Source of the DNA: Amycolatopsis sp. GM8
Lineage (GTDB): Bacteria; Actinomycetota; Actinomycetes; Mycobacteriales; Pseudonocardiaceae
Length of the DNA: 64,000 nt
NCBI RefSeq assembly: GCF_021653975.1
Contig: NZ_JAJKFK010000002.1
Span: 372,001 to 436,000, forward strand
Reading direction: 5' to 3'
Of this stretch, positions 33,474 through 41,102 are shown one piece after another; within the stretch, counting starts at the first letter, position 1; each line of letters opens with the position of its first letter. A program made the position numbers and the translations under genes. Under the pieces are notes generated by a model. That model was not told the origin of the DNA, searched no databases, and saw only the letters and a list, made by a program, of their open reading frames with translations.

Positions 33474-34856
33474 ATGGAAGTTGACTTCAACCAGCCGATC
33501 TCACAGGTCATCCGTGCCGCTCGGCGCAATCGTCAGCTCAGCCAGTACTCGCTGGCCCGCGAGCTCGCGACCATCTCCGGACGGCCGACCATCACGCGGG
33601 ATCTGGTCGCGCGGTGGGAGCGCGGCCACCAGATCCCCCGGCTCGGCACGCGCCAGTGGCTGGCGGTCGTTCTCCAGGTCCCGCAGGAAAGACTCGATAT
33701 CGCGGCGGCCGCGGCGCGCAGGCGTAGCCGGCTCGGGCACGCGGTCGTAACCGAGAACGCACCCGCCGGACCCGGACCGGCCAGAAGGGCTCAGGGCACT
33801 CCCGCGCTGCTCCCCGTCTTCCGGTCGCGCGTTCAGGCCGGCATCCTCGCCGCGACCCTGATGAACCCCGACCGCTCCTTCAGTCTCACAGAGCTCGCCG
33901 AGCATGCGGGCAGCTCACTTGCCAGCGTCGACAAGGAGAACAAGCTCCTCGAGAAGGCCGGGATTCTGACCAGCCGTCGCGAGGGCACGATCCGCCTGAT
34001 GCGCGCCAACTGTGACGGCGGCCCGCTGGCAGGCCCGCTGACCGAGTTGATGCGTATGACCTACGGCGTACCCCAGGTCGTCGGCGAGGAGTTCGGGTGC
34101 GTGCCGGGTGTGGTGCGGATCGTGCTCGGCGGTGTGTGGGCAGACCGGTTCGCGGGCATCGCCGGCTCGGCTCCGGAAAGCATCGAGCTGCTGGTCGCGA
34201 AGCCAAACGGACGCACGCTGGACGCACGCGCGCTCGCCACCGCGGCGAAGCGCACCGAGGAACGGCTCAAGCGACCCGTGCACTTCGCCGTCGCCGCGAT
34301 CGAGCCGGACCCCGACACACTGCAGATTCCGCGGCAGCGCCCCGGCCACCCGGTCGTCGAGGTCGCGCCGATCCGACCACGTGTCGTGCCGCAGATCGCG
34401 GGCGTCGAACTCGACGGCAAAGAGGTCATCGCGCAGCTGCTGCGCATCGGACAGCTCGAGATGGCAATGGGGCCGGCGGCCAACAGCCAGCCATTCTTGG
34501 AGCTCGCGGCCCGGCACATCGCGTCTGCCGAGTGCCTCACCGAGGACTCACCCGACTCGTCCTTCGTCCTGCTGTCCCAGGCCGCGCACCTCATCGGTTC
34601 GGCGATGCTGGCGCAGCAAGGGCTGCGGACGTCGGCGGCAGCGCCGGATCATGTTCTCGGCACGGCCGTCACGGCACAGTTCGGGCACCAGTTCTCGCAG
34701 ATCGAAGCACTCCGCCAGCGGGCCAAGGAACTCCAGCTGCCGACGAGCCGGGACAGTCATGTCATCCCCGCCGAGGCCAAGACCTACCTCGGCACAGTGC
34801 GGTCGCTGCTGGCCACCGCGACGGAGGTCATGCCCAAACTGGGACTCTTCAGCTGA
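33474..34856 (+). CDS. XRE-HTH / winged-helix / degenerate nucleotidyltransferase / HEPN-like fusion protein
   Basis: The protein has 460 residues from ATG 33474; an ATG at 33438 is an alternative. Four parts are visible: an XRE HTH (~8-70, SQYSLARELATISG ... DLVARWERG); a winged helix (~125-175, SLTELAEHAGSSLASVDKENK); a region resembling a MNT-type nucleotidyltransferase without its GS-x-DxD signature (~205-270); and a C-terminal helical bundle (~305-455, FLELAARHIASAECL) like HEPN domains. MNT and HEPN are usually separate toxin-antitoxin partners; here they are joined to DNA-binding domains. It may be a regulator derived from such a pair. It returns to high GC, unlike the island at its left. 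Confidence 0.7.
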   Translation: MEVDFNQPISQVIRAARRNRQLSQYSLARELATISGRPTITRDLVARWERGHQIPRLGTRQWLAVVLQVPQERLDIAAAAARRRSRLGHAVVTENAPAGPGPARRAQGTPALLPVFRSRVQAGILAATLMNPDRSFSLTELAEHAGSSLASVDKENKLLEKAGILTSRREGTIRLMRANCDGGPLAGPLTELMRMTYGVPQVVGEEFGCVPGVVRIVLGGVWADRFAGIAGSAPESIELLVAKPNGRTLDARALATAAKRTEERLKRPVHFAVAAIEPDPDTLQIPRQRPGHPVVEVAPIRPRVVPQIAGVELDGKEVIAQLLRIGQLEMAMGPAANSQPFLELAARHIASAECLTEDSPDSSFVLLSQAAHLIGSAMLAQQGLRTSAAAPDHVLGTAVTAQFGHQFSQIEALRQRAKELQLPTSRDSHVIPAEAKTYLGTVRSLLATATEVMPKLGLFS

Positions 34857-34865
34857 GGTGGAGCA

Positions 34866-35594
34866 ATGCTGCGCAACATGGCCGTGGAGCTCGCGAGCGT
34901 GGTCGACCGCCTGGTGCGTTACCCCGCAGGCATCGGCGCCCGCTGGGTGATGACGCATCAGGCCCGGCGCCCGCTCGTCATGCTCCCTGGCCTGGCGGAC
35001 AACACCTCGATCTTCACGCAGCTCAAGGCCGCCCTGGACGCCAGGGATGCCGGGCCTGTCGTGTCGTTCAGCTACAGCCCACTCGTGGGCAAGGTCCAGA
35101 CGGCGGCGGCCCGGCTCGCGAACCAGATCGAGCAACTGTGCGTGATCAGCGGCGGGGGTCAGGTCGACCTGGTGGGGCACAGCCTCGGCGGCCTGATCGC
35201 TCGCTACTACATACAGCGCTTGGGTGGCTCTGCTCGCGTCGGCACCGCGGTGACGATCGGGACGCCGCACTGCGGAACGCTCGCCGCACGGCTGCCGTCA
35301 CCATTACCGCTGGTCCGGCAGCTTCGCCCGGGCAGTGACCTGCTCGCCGAACTGGCCGGACCGGCGCCAGGCTGCTCGACTCGGTTCATCGCCTATGCGG
35401 GTGACAGCGACCAACTGGTCCTGCCGAGCCGCAACGGGCTGATCGACCATCCGGACCTCGACGTGCGCAACGTCGTCATCCCTGGCGCCGGGCATCTGTC
35501 GCTCGCAGTGCACCACCAGGTCATCACCGAGATCTGTGCGTTGTTCGGCCGGCCGGATACCGTCGAAGACGTACCAGTTCAGCGATCAGCCTGA
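34866..35594 (+). CDS. Triacylglycerol lipase/PGAP1-like alpha/beta hydrolase
   Basis: The protein has 242 residues from ATG 34866 with GAGGTGGAG upstream, 9 bases after the regulator stop and so probably co-transcribed. Motifs: PLVMLPGLADNTSIF (oxyanion), VDLVGHSLGGLIARYYIQ (GHSLGG nucleophile), TIGTPHCGT, and a late His in PGAGHLSLAVH. No signal peptide is seen, so it is likely cytoplasmic. The substrate is unknown; lipid or ester hydrolysis is expected. Confidence 0.85.
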   Translation: MLRNMAVELASVVDRLVRYPAGIGARWVMTHQARRPLVMLPGLADNTSIFTQLKAALDARDAGPVVSFSYSPLVGKVQTAAARLANQIEQLCVISGGGQVDLVGHSLGGLIARYYIQRLGGSARVGTAVTIGTPHCGTLAARLPSPLPLVRQLRPGSDLLAELAGPAPGCSTRFIAYAGDSDQLVLPSRNGLIDHPDLDVRNVVIPGAGHLSLAVHHQVITEICALFGRPDTVEDVPVQRSA

Positions 35595-35616
35595 AACGCC
35601 CTGAGGTGGAGGCCGC

Positions 35617-35874
35617 ATGAGCGCGGTTCCTTCGGATAGAGCCCTCGCGATCCTGCGCGCGGTCGCGCATGGCCGCGCCGAGATGACCTGCAGCTGCGAG
35701 CCGGACCTGTTCATCGATGGTCTCGCCTGTTGCGACCAGGCGACAGCCCGGTTTCTCGCGCATTCGAACCTGATCCGCCCGGCTCGTCCGGGCGAGGTCG
35801 GCCAGCGCGTCCCCGTGCGACTCACCTCGGCCGGCCGCGACGCCCTGGCTACGGAACCACTCGAAGCCGCTTAG
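35617..35874 (+). CDS. Small protein of unknown function, possible winged helix
   Basis: The protein has 85 residues from ATG 35617, with GAGGTGGAGG upstream. It contains two close Cys pairs (CSCEPD and LACCDQ) and a C-terminal stretch RVPVRLTSAGRDAL that looks like the wing and helix of a MarR-like domain. No family is recognised. It is third in the XRE-lipase-small protein unit. The next 234 bases (to 36108) show no gene and probably hold the promoter of the phosphoramidate operon. Confidence 0.65.
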   Translation: MSAVPSDRALAILRAVAHGRAEMTCSCEPDLFIDGLACCDQATARFLAHSNLIRPARPGEVGQRVPVRLTSAGRDALATEPLEAA

Positions 35875-36108
35875 AGCCCGTCGCCGACTTGTGTGGCCCC
35901 CCAGTTCGAAGCGATCGCCGGCGTCCAGGCGAAACCACTACGGCGTTACGCCGAATTGCCGTGCACAGCCCCCGGCAGCCGTTACCTAAAGATCGCCACA
36001 GCAGAATTCGGCCCCAGTTGTTCCGGCACATTTCCGCATATGTTTGGTAGGCGGGCATTGTCCCGTCATCGTCTGTTCTGACGCCAGCAATCCGGAAGTG
36101 GGCCGCAC

Positions 36109-38448
36109 ATGCGTGGTTATCTCGATACCGCTACCCGGTTCGAGTTCGGCACGAAAGCCGAAACCCTCACCAGGTTAGCCGAACTCGTCCGGACGGCCGT
36201 GGTGCTTCCGCTCGAATATTTCACTGTCGCGGAATGGCGCGGCGAACCGGAACAGGTGCTGACGCGACTGTGCTCCCAGCAGTGGTCCGCGGCGCCGCTG
36301 ATCGTTCGTAGCAGCGGATACGACGAGGACAGGACGGGTTCTTCACTGGCCGGCCGCTACCTGTCCCAGGCGCACGTCAGCGGCAGGCGCGAACTCCGCC
36401 TCGCCATCGAGAAAGTCGTCGATTCGTTCGACAGCGACCATCCGGAAAACCAGGTCCTGGTCCAGCCACAATTCGAAGTGGCGACGGCGAGCGGTGTCGT
36501 CTCGTCGTACGAACCCAGCTGTGGCGCGCCTTATCGAGTGGTCAACTGGACCAGTGGATCCGATACAACAGAGGTGACTTCCGGCGGCTCGGTGGTGAAG
36601 ACGTGGTATTTCCTCGACGGAAACGCGGCAGTTCCTCCCGCCGCCGAACTCGAAGGAATACCGGAGCTCGTACTGGAACTGGAAGAACTGATCGGCGACG
36701 AACCGTTCGAGTTCGAATTCGCGGCCACCGAATCCGGCGCCCTGATCCTGTTCCAGGTACGGCCGCTGGCCGGGGTACGACCGATCCCGCGTGGGCAGCG
36801 GCACGCCGAGATCGTCGCCGAGTGCCAGGGACAGGTTCGGGCACTCAACCGCGAACAGTCCGTCGCGCTCGGCAAACGGACCGTACTGGGGATCATGCCG
36901 GACTGGAACCCGGCCGAGATGATCGGCGTGCGGCCGAGGCCGCTCGCGACCTCGCTTTACCGGACTCTCATCACCGACAGCGTGTGGGCGGAGTCGCGGG
37001 CCCGCTACGGCTACCGCGATCTGCGCGGTGTGCCGTTACTCGTCGATCTCGGTGGGCTGCCGTACATCGACGCGCGCGCCAGCTTCACGTCGATGGTCCC
37101 GGCGTCGCTCGACGATGTTCTCGCACGCCGACTGGTGGAGCACTACATCGAAACGCTGCGCGGCAACCCCCAGCTGCACGACAAAATCGAGTTCACGATC
37201 GCGCTCACGTGCTATCACTTCAACACCCCCGATCACGTGCGAGAACTGATCGAGTCCGGGATTCTTCCGGCGACCGACTCAGCGCTGCTGACGAAAGGCC
37301 TGCGCGAACTGACCATCGCGATCATGGCAGACCACGGGCCGTTCGCCGCCGATCTTCGTGCCTCGGAACACCTCGCCAGAACCCCCGTCACGAGGCCGGC
37401 CGAATTCTCGCTTTCGCATCTGGAATACCTTCTGACCACCTGTCGCCGCCGAGGGACTCTCCCATTTTCCGGCTTGGCCCGCGCGGCATTCGTCGCCACC
37501 AGCATGGTGCGCAGCCTTGTCGAACTGGGCGTTCTCACGGCCACCGAGGCAGACGCCCTCCTCGGCAGCGCGAACACGGTCAGCACCGTCTTGTTGCACG
37601 ACTTCGCGACGCTGACCAGAGACGAGTTCCTGGCACGATATGGGCATCTGCGACCGGGCAGCTACGACATCCTGTCACCACGCTACGACGAAGCACCCGA
37701 TCTTTATTTCGACTGGTCGCGGGAAGCTCCGCCGGCGTCGGCGAGCACGCAATTCGAGCCGAGTGCGGAACAACTGCGAGCGATCCGTGAGCTGCTTGTT
37801 TCCCATTCACTTCCGGGCAGTCCGGAACGCCTGCTCGAGTTCGTCGCCCAGGCCGTCGCCGCACGCGAATACAGCAAGCTGCACTTCACCCGTTTCCTGA
37901 GCGAGATCCTGGTCGAGGTCGCCCGCGCCGGTGCGCGGCTCGGATTCACTCCCGATGACATGTCGTATCTGACGATTTCAGCGCTTTGCGATTCGAGATC
38001 GGCAGACCGCCGGTATATCTCCGAGCTCGTCCGAGCAGGCAAAGAGCGGCACGAGATGACCGAAATCCTGTGTGCGCCAGCGGTTCTGACCGATCCGGCA
38101 GAACTCACGACGTTCGTGGCCGGCAACGGCGCGGCCAACTTCGTCACCCAGTCGCGAGTCATCGCCAGGGTCGCTGATGTGGCCGCCGGCGACGATCCGA
38201 CCGACGCGATCGCCGCGATCTCGGCGGCGGATCCGGGATATGACTGGATCTTCACCAAGCGCGTCAAGGGTCTGCTGACGGCGTTCGGCGGCGCGAACTC
38301 GCATATGGCGATCCGGGCTCTCGAACTGGGCATCCCGGCAGCGATCGGCGTCGGGAAGGAACAGTTCGAGCAGTGGCAGCGGGCCGGCGTGCTCGAGATC
38401 GATGCGGGCAACCGGATGGTGCGGGCGGTCGGGGCGGGCAGATCGTGA
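36109..38448 (+). CDS. L-glutamine kinase (Cj1418-like; ATP-grasp plus phosphohistidine domain)
   Basis: The protein has 779 residues, close to the C. jejuni enzyme. The N-terminal PPDK/PEP-synthase ATP-grasp has IVRSSGYDEDRTGSSLAGRY (~66-84) and FEFEFAATESGALILFQVRP (~200-219). The linker PDWNPAEMIGVRPRPLA (~264) is typical of this subfamily. The C-terminal swivelling domain has FGGANSHMAIRALELGIPAA with the phospho-acceptor His at about H732. No PEP/pyruvate-binding TIM barrel is present, which excludes PEP synthase and PPDK. The family enzyme phosphorylates the amide nitrogen of L-glutamine using ATP. It is first gene of a five-gene overlapping operon, and the following genes match the rest of that pathway. 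Confidence 0.85.
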   Translation: MRGYLDTATRFEFGTKAETLTRLAELVRTAVVLPLEYFTVAEWRGEPEQVLTRLCSQQWSAAPLIVRSSGYDEDRTGSSLAGRYLSQAHVSGRRELRLAIEKVVDSFDSDHPENQVLVQPQFEVATASGVVSSYEPSCGAPYRVVNWTSGSDTTEVTSGGSVVKTWYFLDGNAAVPPAAELEGIPELVLELEELIGDEPFEFEFAATESGALILFQVRPLAGVRPIPRGQRHAEIVAECQGQVRALNREQSVALGKRTVLGIMPDWNPAEMIGVRPRPLATSLYRTLITDSVWAESRARYGYRDLRGVPLLVDLGGLPYIDARASFTSMVPASLDDVLARRLVEHYIETLRGNPQLHDKIEFTIALTCYHFNTPDHVRELIESGILPATDSALLTKGLRELTIAIMADHGPFAADLRASEHLARTPVTRPAEFSLSHLEYLLTTCRRRGTLPFSGLARAAFVATSMVRSLVELGVLTATEADALLGSANTVSTVLLHDFATLTRDEFLARYGHLRPGSYDILSPRYDEAPDLYFDWSREAPPASASTQFEPSAEQLRAIRELLVSHSLPGSPERLLEFVAQAVAAREYSKLHFTRFLSEILVEVARAGARLGFTPDDMSYLTISALCDSRSADRRYISELVRAGKERHEMTEILCAPAVLTDPAELTTFVAGNGAANFVTQSRVIARVADVAAGDDPTDAIAAISAADPGYDWIFTKRVKGLLTAFGGANSHMAIRALELGIPAAIGVGKEQFEQWQRAGVLEIDAGNRMVRAVGAGRS

Positions 38449-38960
38449 CGAAGGGTGCGGTGATCTGGATAACCGGCCTGTCCGGCGCCGGAAAGTCGGC
38501 GGTCGCGAGCGCTCTGGTCGCACAGTTGCGGGAGGAAGGCAGGGCGCCGGTCTTCCTCGATGGCGACGAAATCCGGGCGGCGCTGGGGGCGGAACACGAT
38601 TTCGCGATGGAAAACCGGCGGCGGCTCGCCGGGACCTACGCGCGGCTGTGTCGGCTGTTGTCCGACCAAGGGCATGTTGTCGTGTGCGCGACGATCTCCT
38701 TGCAGCATCGGGTTCACGCCTGGAATCGGGAGAACATTCCGTCCTATGTGGAGGTTCTACTCGATGTGCCGCTGGGGGAACTGCACCGGCGCGACCCCAA
38801 ACGCATCTACCGGCAGGCCGACGGACACATCGTCGGCATCGACCTCGCCGCCGAGTTCCCGGTGACTCCCCATCTCCGAATCCCCAATCACGGACCCACC
38901 TCGCCCATGGTGGCGGCCGATCAGATCCGGAACTACTGCAGAACACAAGGAGTGTTATGA
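38445..38960 (+). CDS. Cytidine-diphosphoramidate kinase (APS-kinase fold, Cj1415-like)
   Basis: The protein has 171 residues from GTG 38445, overlapping the kinase stop (GTGA). It has an APS-kinase fold: Walker A ITGLSGAGKS (residues 9-18), FLDGDEIRAALG, and VVVCATISLQHRVHAWNRE. It would be annotated adenylylsulfate kinase, but there is no ATP sulfurylase (CysD/CysN/Sat) and it sits among phosphoramidate genes. In C. jejuni the equivalent protein phosphorylates the 3'-OH of cytidine diphosphoramidate. That function is inferred from context. True PAPS synthesis remains the alternative. Confidence 0.78.
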   Translation: MTKGAVIWITGLSGAGKSAVASALVAQLREEGRAPVFLDGDEIRAALGAEHDFAMENRRRLAGTYARLCRLLSDQGHVVVCATISLQHRVHAWNRENIPSYVEVLLDVPLGELHRRDPKRIYRQADGHIVGIDLAAEFPVTPHLRIPNHGPTSPMVAADQIRNYCRTQGVL

Positions 38961-39694
38961 CAACCTGGGACTACACCACGCTCGCCGCCACCTACTCGCT
39001 GCGGCCGCCATACGCGCCGCGGGCCATCGACCAGATCGTAGGGCTCAGCCTGACGCCGAACCCGCGGGTCGCGGACATCGGCGCAGGCACCGGTCATCTC
39101 ACGCTCGACCTGCTGGCGCGCCGCTGCGAGGTGGACGCGGTGGAACCGAACGCCGCGATGGCCGAGATCGGACGGGCCCGGACCGAGGGCCGGGCGTCGT
39201 GGTCGACCGGAACCGGCGAGGCGTCGGGACTCCGCTCGACGTCGTACGACCTCGTCACGTTCGGATCGTCGTTCAACACCACGGATCGGCAAGCGGCACT
39301 GCAGGAGTCGGCACGTCTGTTGGTGAACAGTGGCCACATCGCGTGCCTGTGGAATCACCGGCAGCTCGACGACCCGCTGCAGTTCGAGATCGAGTCGCTG
39401 ATCCGCTCCCGGGTCCCCGAATATTCGTATGGGCTGCGCCGGCAGGACCAGGCGCCCGTGATCGACGAAAGCGGGCTCTTCGGCGAGACGTCAGTGGTGG
39501 AGGAGCCGATCGTGCACCGCGTTCCGGCCGACGACTGGATCGCCGCTTGGCGTTCGCATGCGACACTCCAGCGGCAGGCGGGCGACCAGTTCGACGATCT
39601 CGTAAATGAGATCGCGAAGATCGCCGGCAGCGGCGAACTCGAGGTCCCGTATGTGACGGTCGGGTGGACCGCGCGGCTGAAGGACCGGCATTGA
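38957..39694 (+). CDS. Class I SAM-dependent methyltransferase
   Basis: The protein has 245 residues from ATG 38957 (ATGA overlap, AAGGAG at 38947). The Rossmann SAM motif is RVADIGAGTGHLTLDLLARR, followed by an acidic VDAVEPNAAM. It is a generic small-molecule methyltransferase (methyltransf_11/25 type). The C. jejuni MeOPN locus also carries methyltransferase genes (Cj1419/Cj1420) for the O-methyl group. Placed inside the operon, this one probably O-methylates the phosphoramidate or its carrier. Confidence 0.82.
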   Translation: MTTWDYTTLAATYSLRPPYAPRAIDQIVGLSLTPNPRVADIGAGTGHLTLDLLARRCEVDAVEPNAAMAEIGRARTEGRASWSTGTGEASGLRSTSYDLVTFGSSFNTTDRQAALQESARLLVNSGHIACLWNHRQLDDPLQFEIESLIRSRVPEYSYGLRRQDQAPVIDESGLFGETSVVEEPIVHRVPADDWIAAWRSHATLQRQAGDQFDDLVNEIAKIAGSGELEVPYVTVGWTARLKDRH

Positions 39695-40404
39695 AACCGA
39701 TCGGGGTCACACAGCGCGTCGTGTGCGAGCCGCGGGAGGTGCGGCTCGCGCTCGACGTGCGGTGGTCCGGGTTTCTGGCCGCGTGCGGATTGTTCGCGGT
39801 GCCGCTGCCGATCGAACCCGATATCGCCTGGTCGGTCGTGCGGCGGACCCGTTGCGTGGGGTTGCTGCTGTCGGGCGGGAACGATCTCGGCTCGGTGCCC
39901 GAACGCGATACCCTCGAATACGGGCTCGTGTCCAACGCGATGGCGGCCGAATTGCCGGTGATCGGGGTGTGCCGGGGGATGCAGGTGCTGCTGTCCGCGT
40001 TCGGTGGGGAGCTGCACCGGGTCGAGGGGCACGTGGCACAGACGCATCCGGTGAGTACCGGCCGGATGGTCAACAGCTACCACGAGTGGGCGGCATTCGA
40101 GGCCCCCGAGGAATTCCTCGTCACGGAACGCTGTGGCGCGGTCGTAGAAGCCATTCGGCACCGGACGGCGCCACTCACCGGGATCATGTGGCATCCGGAA
40201 CGGATGTCGCCCTTCGACGAGCAGGATCTCGCTTTTTTCATGGAGACATTCGGGAGCAGCCATGAGGGCCGTCATTCTCGCGGCAGGACGCGGATCCCGC
40301 ATGGGTCCGCTCACCGCCGATCGTCCGAAGTGCCTGCTCAAGATCGGCGGGCACACGCTACTGGAACGCCAGGCGGCGGCCCTGCGGATGGCCGGCGTCG
40401 ATGA
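39691..40404 (+). CDS. Class I glutamine-amidotransferase-fold hydrolase (gamma-glutamyl-CDP-amidate hydrolase, Cj1417-like)
   Basis: TTG 39691 is chosen because it restores the conserved opening (PIGVTQRV) and overlaps the methyltransferase stop (TTGA). The fold is GATase I / peptidase C26: LLSGGNDLG, nucleophile C94 in VIGVCRGMQVL, and H168/E170 in GIMWHPER. In the phosphoramidate pathway it hydrolyses CDP-L-glutamine to glutamate plus cytidine diphosphoramidate. The family core ends near residue 188 (FFMETFG), but no stop occurs until 40404. The frame therefore continues ~48 residues into the next gene, overlapping it by 143 bases. The total is 237 residues. Confidence 0.82.
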   Translation: MKPIGVTQRVVCEPREVRLALDVRWSGFLAACGLFAVPLPIEPDIAWSVVRRTRCVGLLLSGGNDLGSVPERDTLEYGLVSNAMAAELPVIGVCRGMQVLLSAFGGELHRVEGHVAQTHPVSTGRMVNSYHEWAAFEAPEEFLVTERCGAVVEAIRHRTAPLTGIMWHPERMSPFDEQDLAFFMETFGSSHEGRHSRGRTRIPHGSAHRRSSEVPAQDRRAHATGTPGGGPADGRRR

Positions 40405-41002
40405 GATCGGAATCGTGACCGGCTGGCAGGCGCAGCAGTTCGCGGGAATGCCTTTCCGGCTTTTCCACAATGCCGACTGGGCGACCACTTCCATGGTGGG
40501 TTCGTTGGCTTGTGCGGAAGAATGGCTGTTGACGGAGCCGCTTGTGGTTTCTTACGGGGATATCGTCTACGCCTCCTCGACCATCACCGGGCTGCTGGCC
40601 TCGGCTGCACCGATCACGATCGCCTATGACCCGGATTGGCGCGCGCAGTGGTCGTCCCGCTTCGAGGACCCGCTTTCAGACGCCGAGACGTTTCGGGTGG
40701 AGGCGAACGGACATCTGCTGGAAATCGGCGGCAGGCCGAGAACATTCGACGAGGTCGAAGGCCAATACATGGGACTGTTGAAGTTCACGCCCAGCGGCTG
40801 GGCAGCGTTGAAACGACTGCATGTCACCGAGACGGATCGCCAGGACATGACCGGACTGCTCCGGCGTCTGGTCCAGACTCAGCGGCCTGCGATCGCGACG
40901 ATCAAGAACACCGGACCATGGCACGAATTCGACCACAGCTCGGATCTTGCAACAGGACGGACGGCGATCAACCACCTGGACCGGATCCTGGGCAAGTCGT
41001 AG
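40262..41002 (+). CDS. Phosphoglutamine cytidylyltransferase (Cj1416-like nucleotidyltransferase)
   Basis: The protein has 246 residues from ATG 40262. It has a nucleotidyltransferase fold: AVILAAGRGSRMGPLTADRP with the nucleotide loop, K23 in PKCLLKIGG, and metal-binding D100 in VVSYGDIVY. ATTSMVGSLACAEEWL resembles the NM-type substrate segment of phosphocholine/phosphoglutamine cytidylyltransferases. The predicted reaction is CTP plus L-glutamine phosphate to CDP-L-glutamine. With the kinase, hydrolase and APS-kinase-like protein, the operon holds every known step to 3'-phospho-CDP-amidate. A sugar-1-phosphate substrate is the alternative if considered alone. Confidence 0.82.
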   Translation: MRAVILAAGRGSRMGPLTADRPKCLLKIGGHTLLERQAAALRMAGVDEIGIVTGWQAQQFAGMPFRLFHNADWATTSMVGSLACAEEWLLTEPLVVSYGDIVYASSTITGLLASAAPITIAYDPDWRAQWSSRFEDPLSDAETFRVEANGHLLEIGGRPRTFDEVEGQYMGLLKFTPSGWAALKRLHVTETDRQDMTGLLRRLVQTQRPAIATIKNTGPWHEFDHSSDLATGRTAINHLDRILGKS

Positions 41003-41021
41003 CCCACCGGAGCGCCATCTG

Positions 41022-41038
41022 GTTTCGTTCAATGAAAC
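41022..41038. promoter_or_regulatory. Inverted repeat between cytidylyltransferase and EEP gene
   Basis: GTTTC-GTTCAAT-GAAAC lies in the 100-base gap that separates the five-gene core from the following EEP gene. It is a weak operator candidate. Confidence 0.3.
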
Positions 41039-41102
41039 GTCAGTTTTCCCCATGGTAGACTTTGCGGGTATCGTAGTCGACCCGCGAAGGCGTACCATCG
41101 AC

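Noticed and set aside
36109-38448. PEP synthase, PPDK or rifampin phosphotransferase annotation for the 779-residue protein
   Set aside because: It has the ATP-grasp and phosphohistidine domains but no PEP/pyruvate TIM barrel. Rifampin phosphotransferase shares this layout, but the next four genes match the glutamine-phosphoramidate pathway step by step and there is no rifamycin context.
38445-38960. Sulfate activation (PAPS synthesis) by a CysC protein
   Set aside because: No ATP sulfurylase gene is present, and the gene is embedded by overlap in the phosphoramidate operon. It is kept as an alternative in the feature entry.
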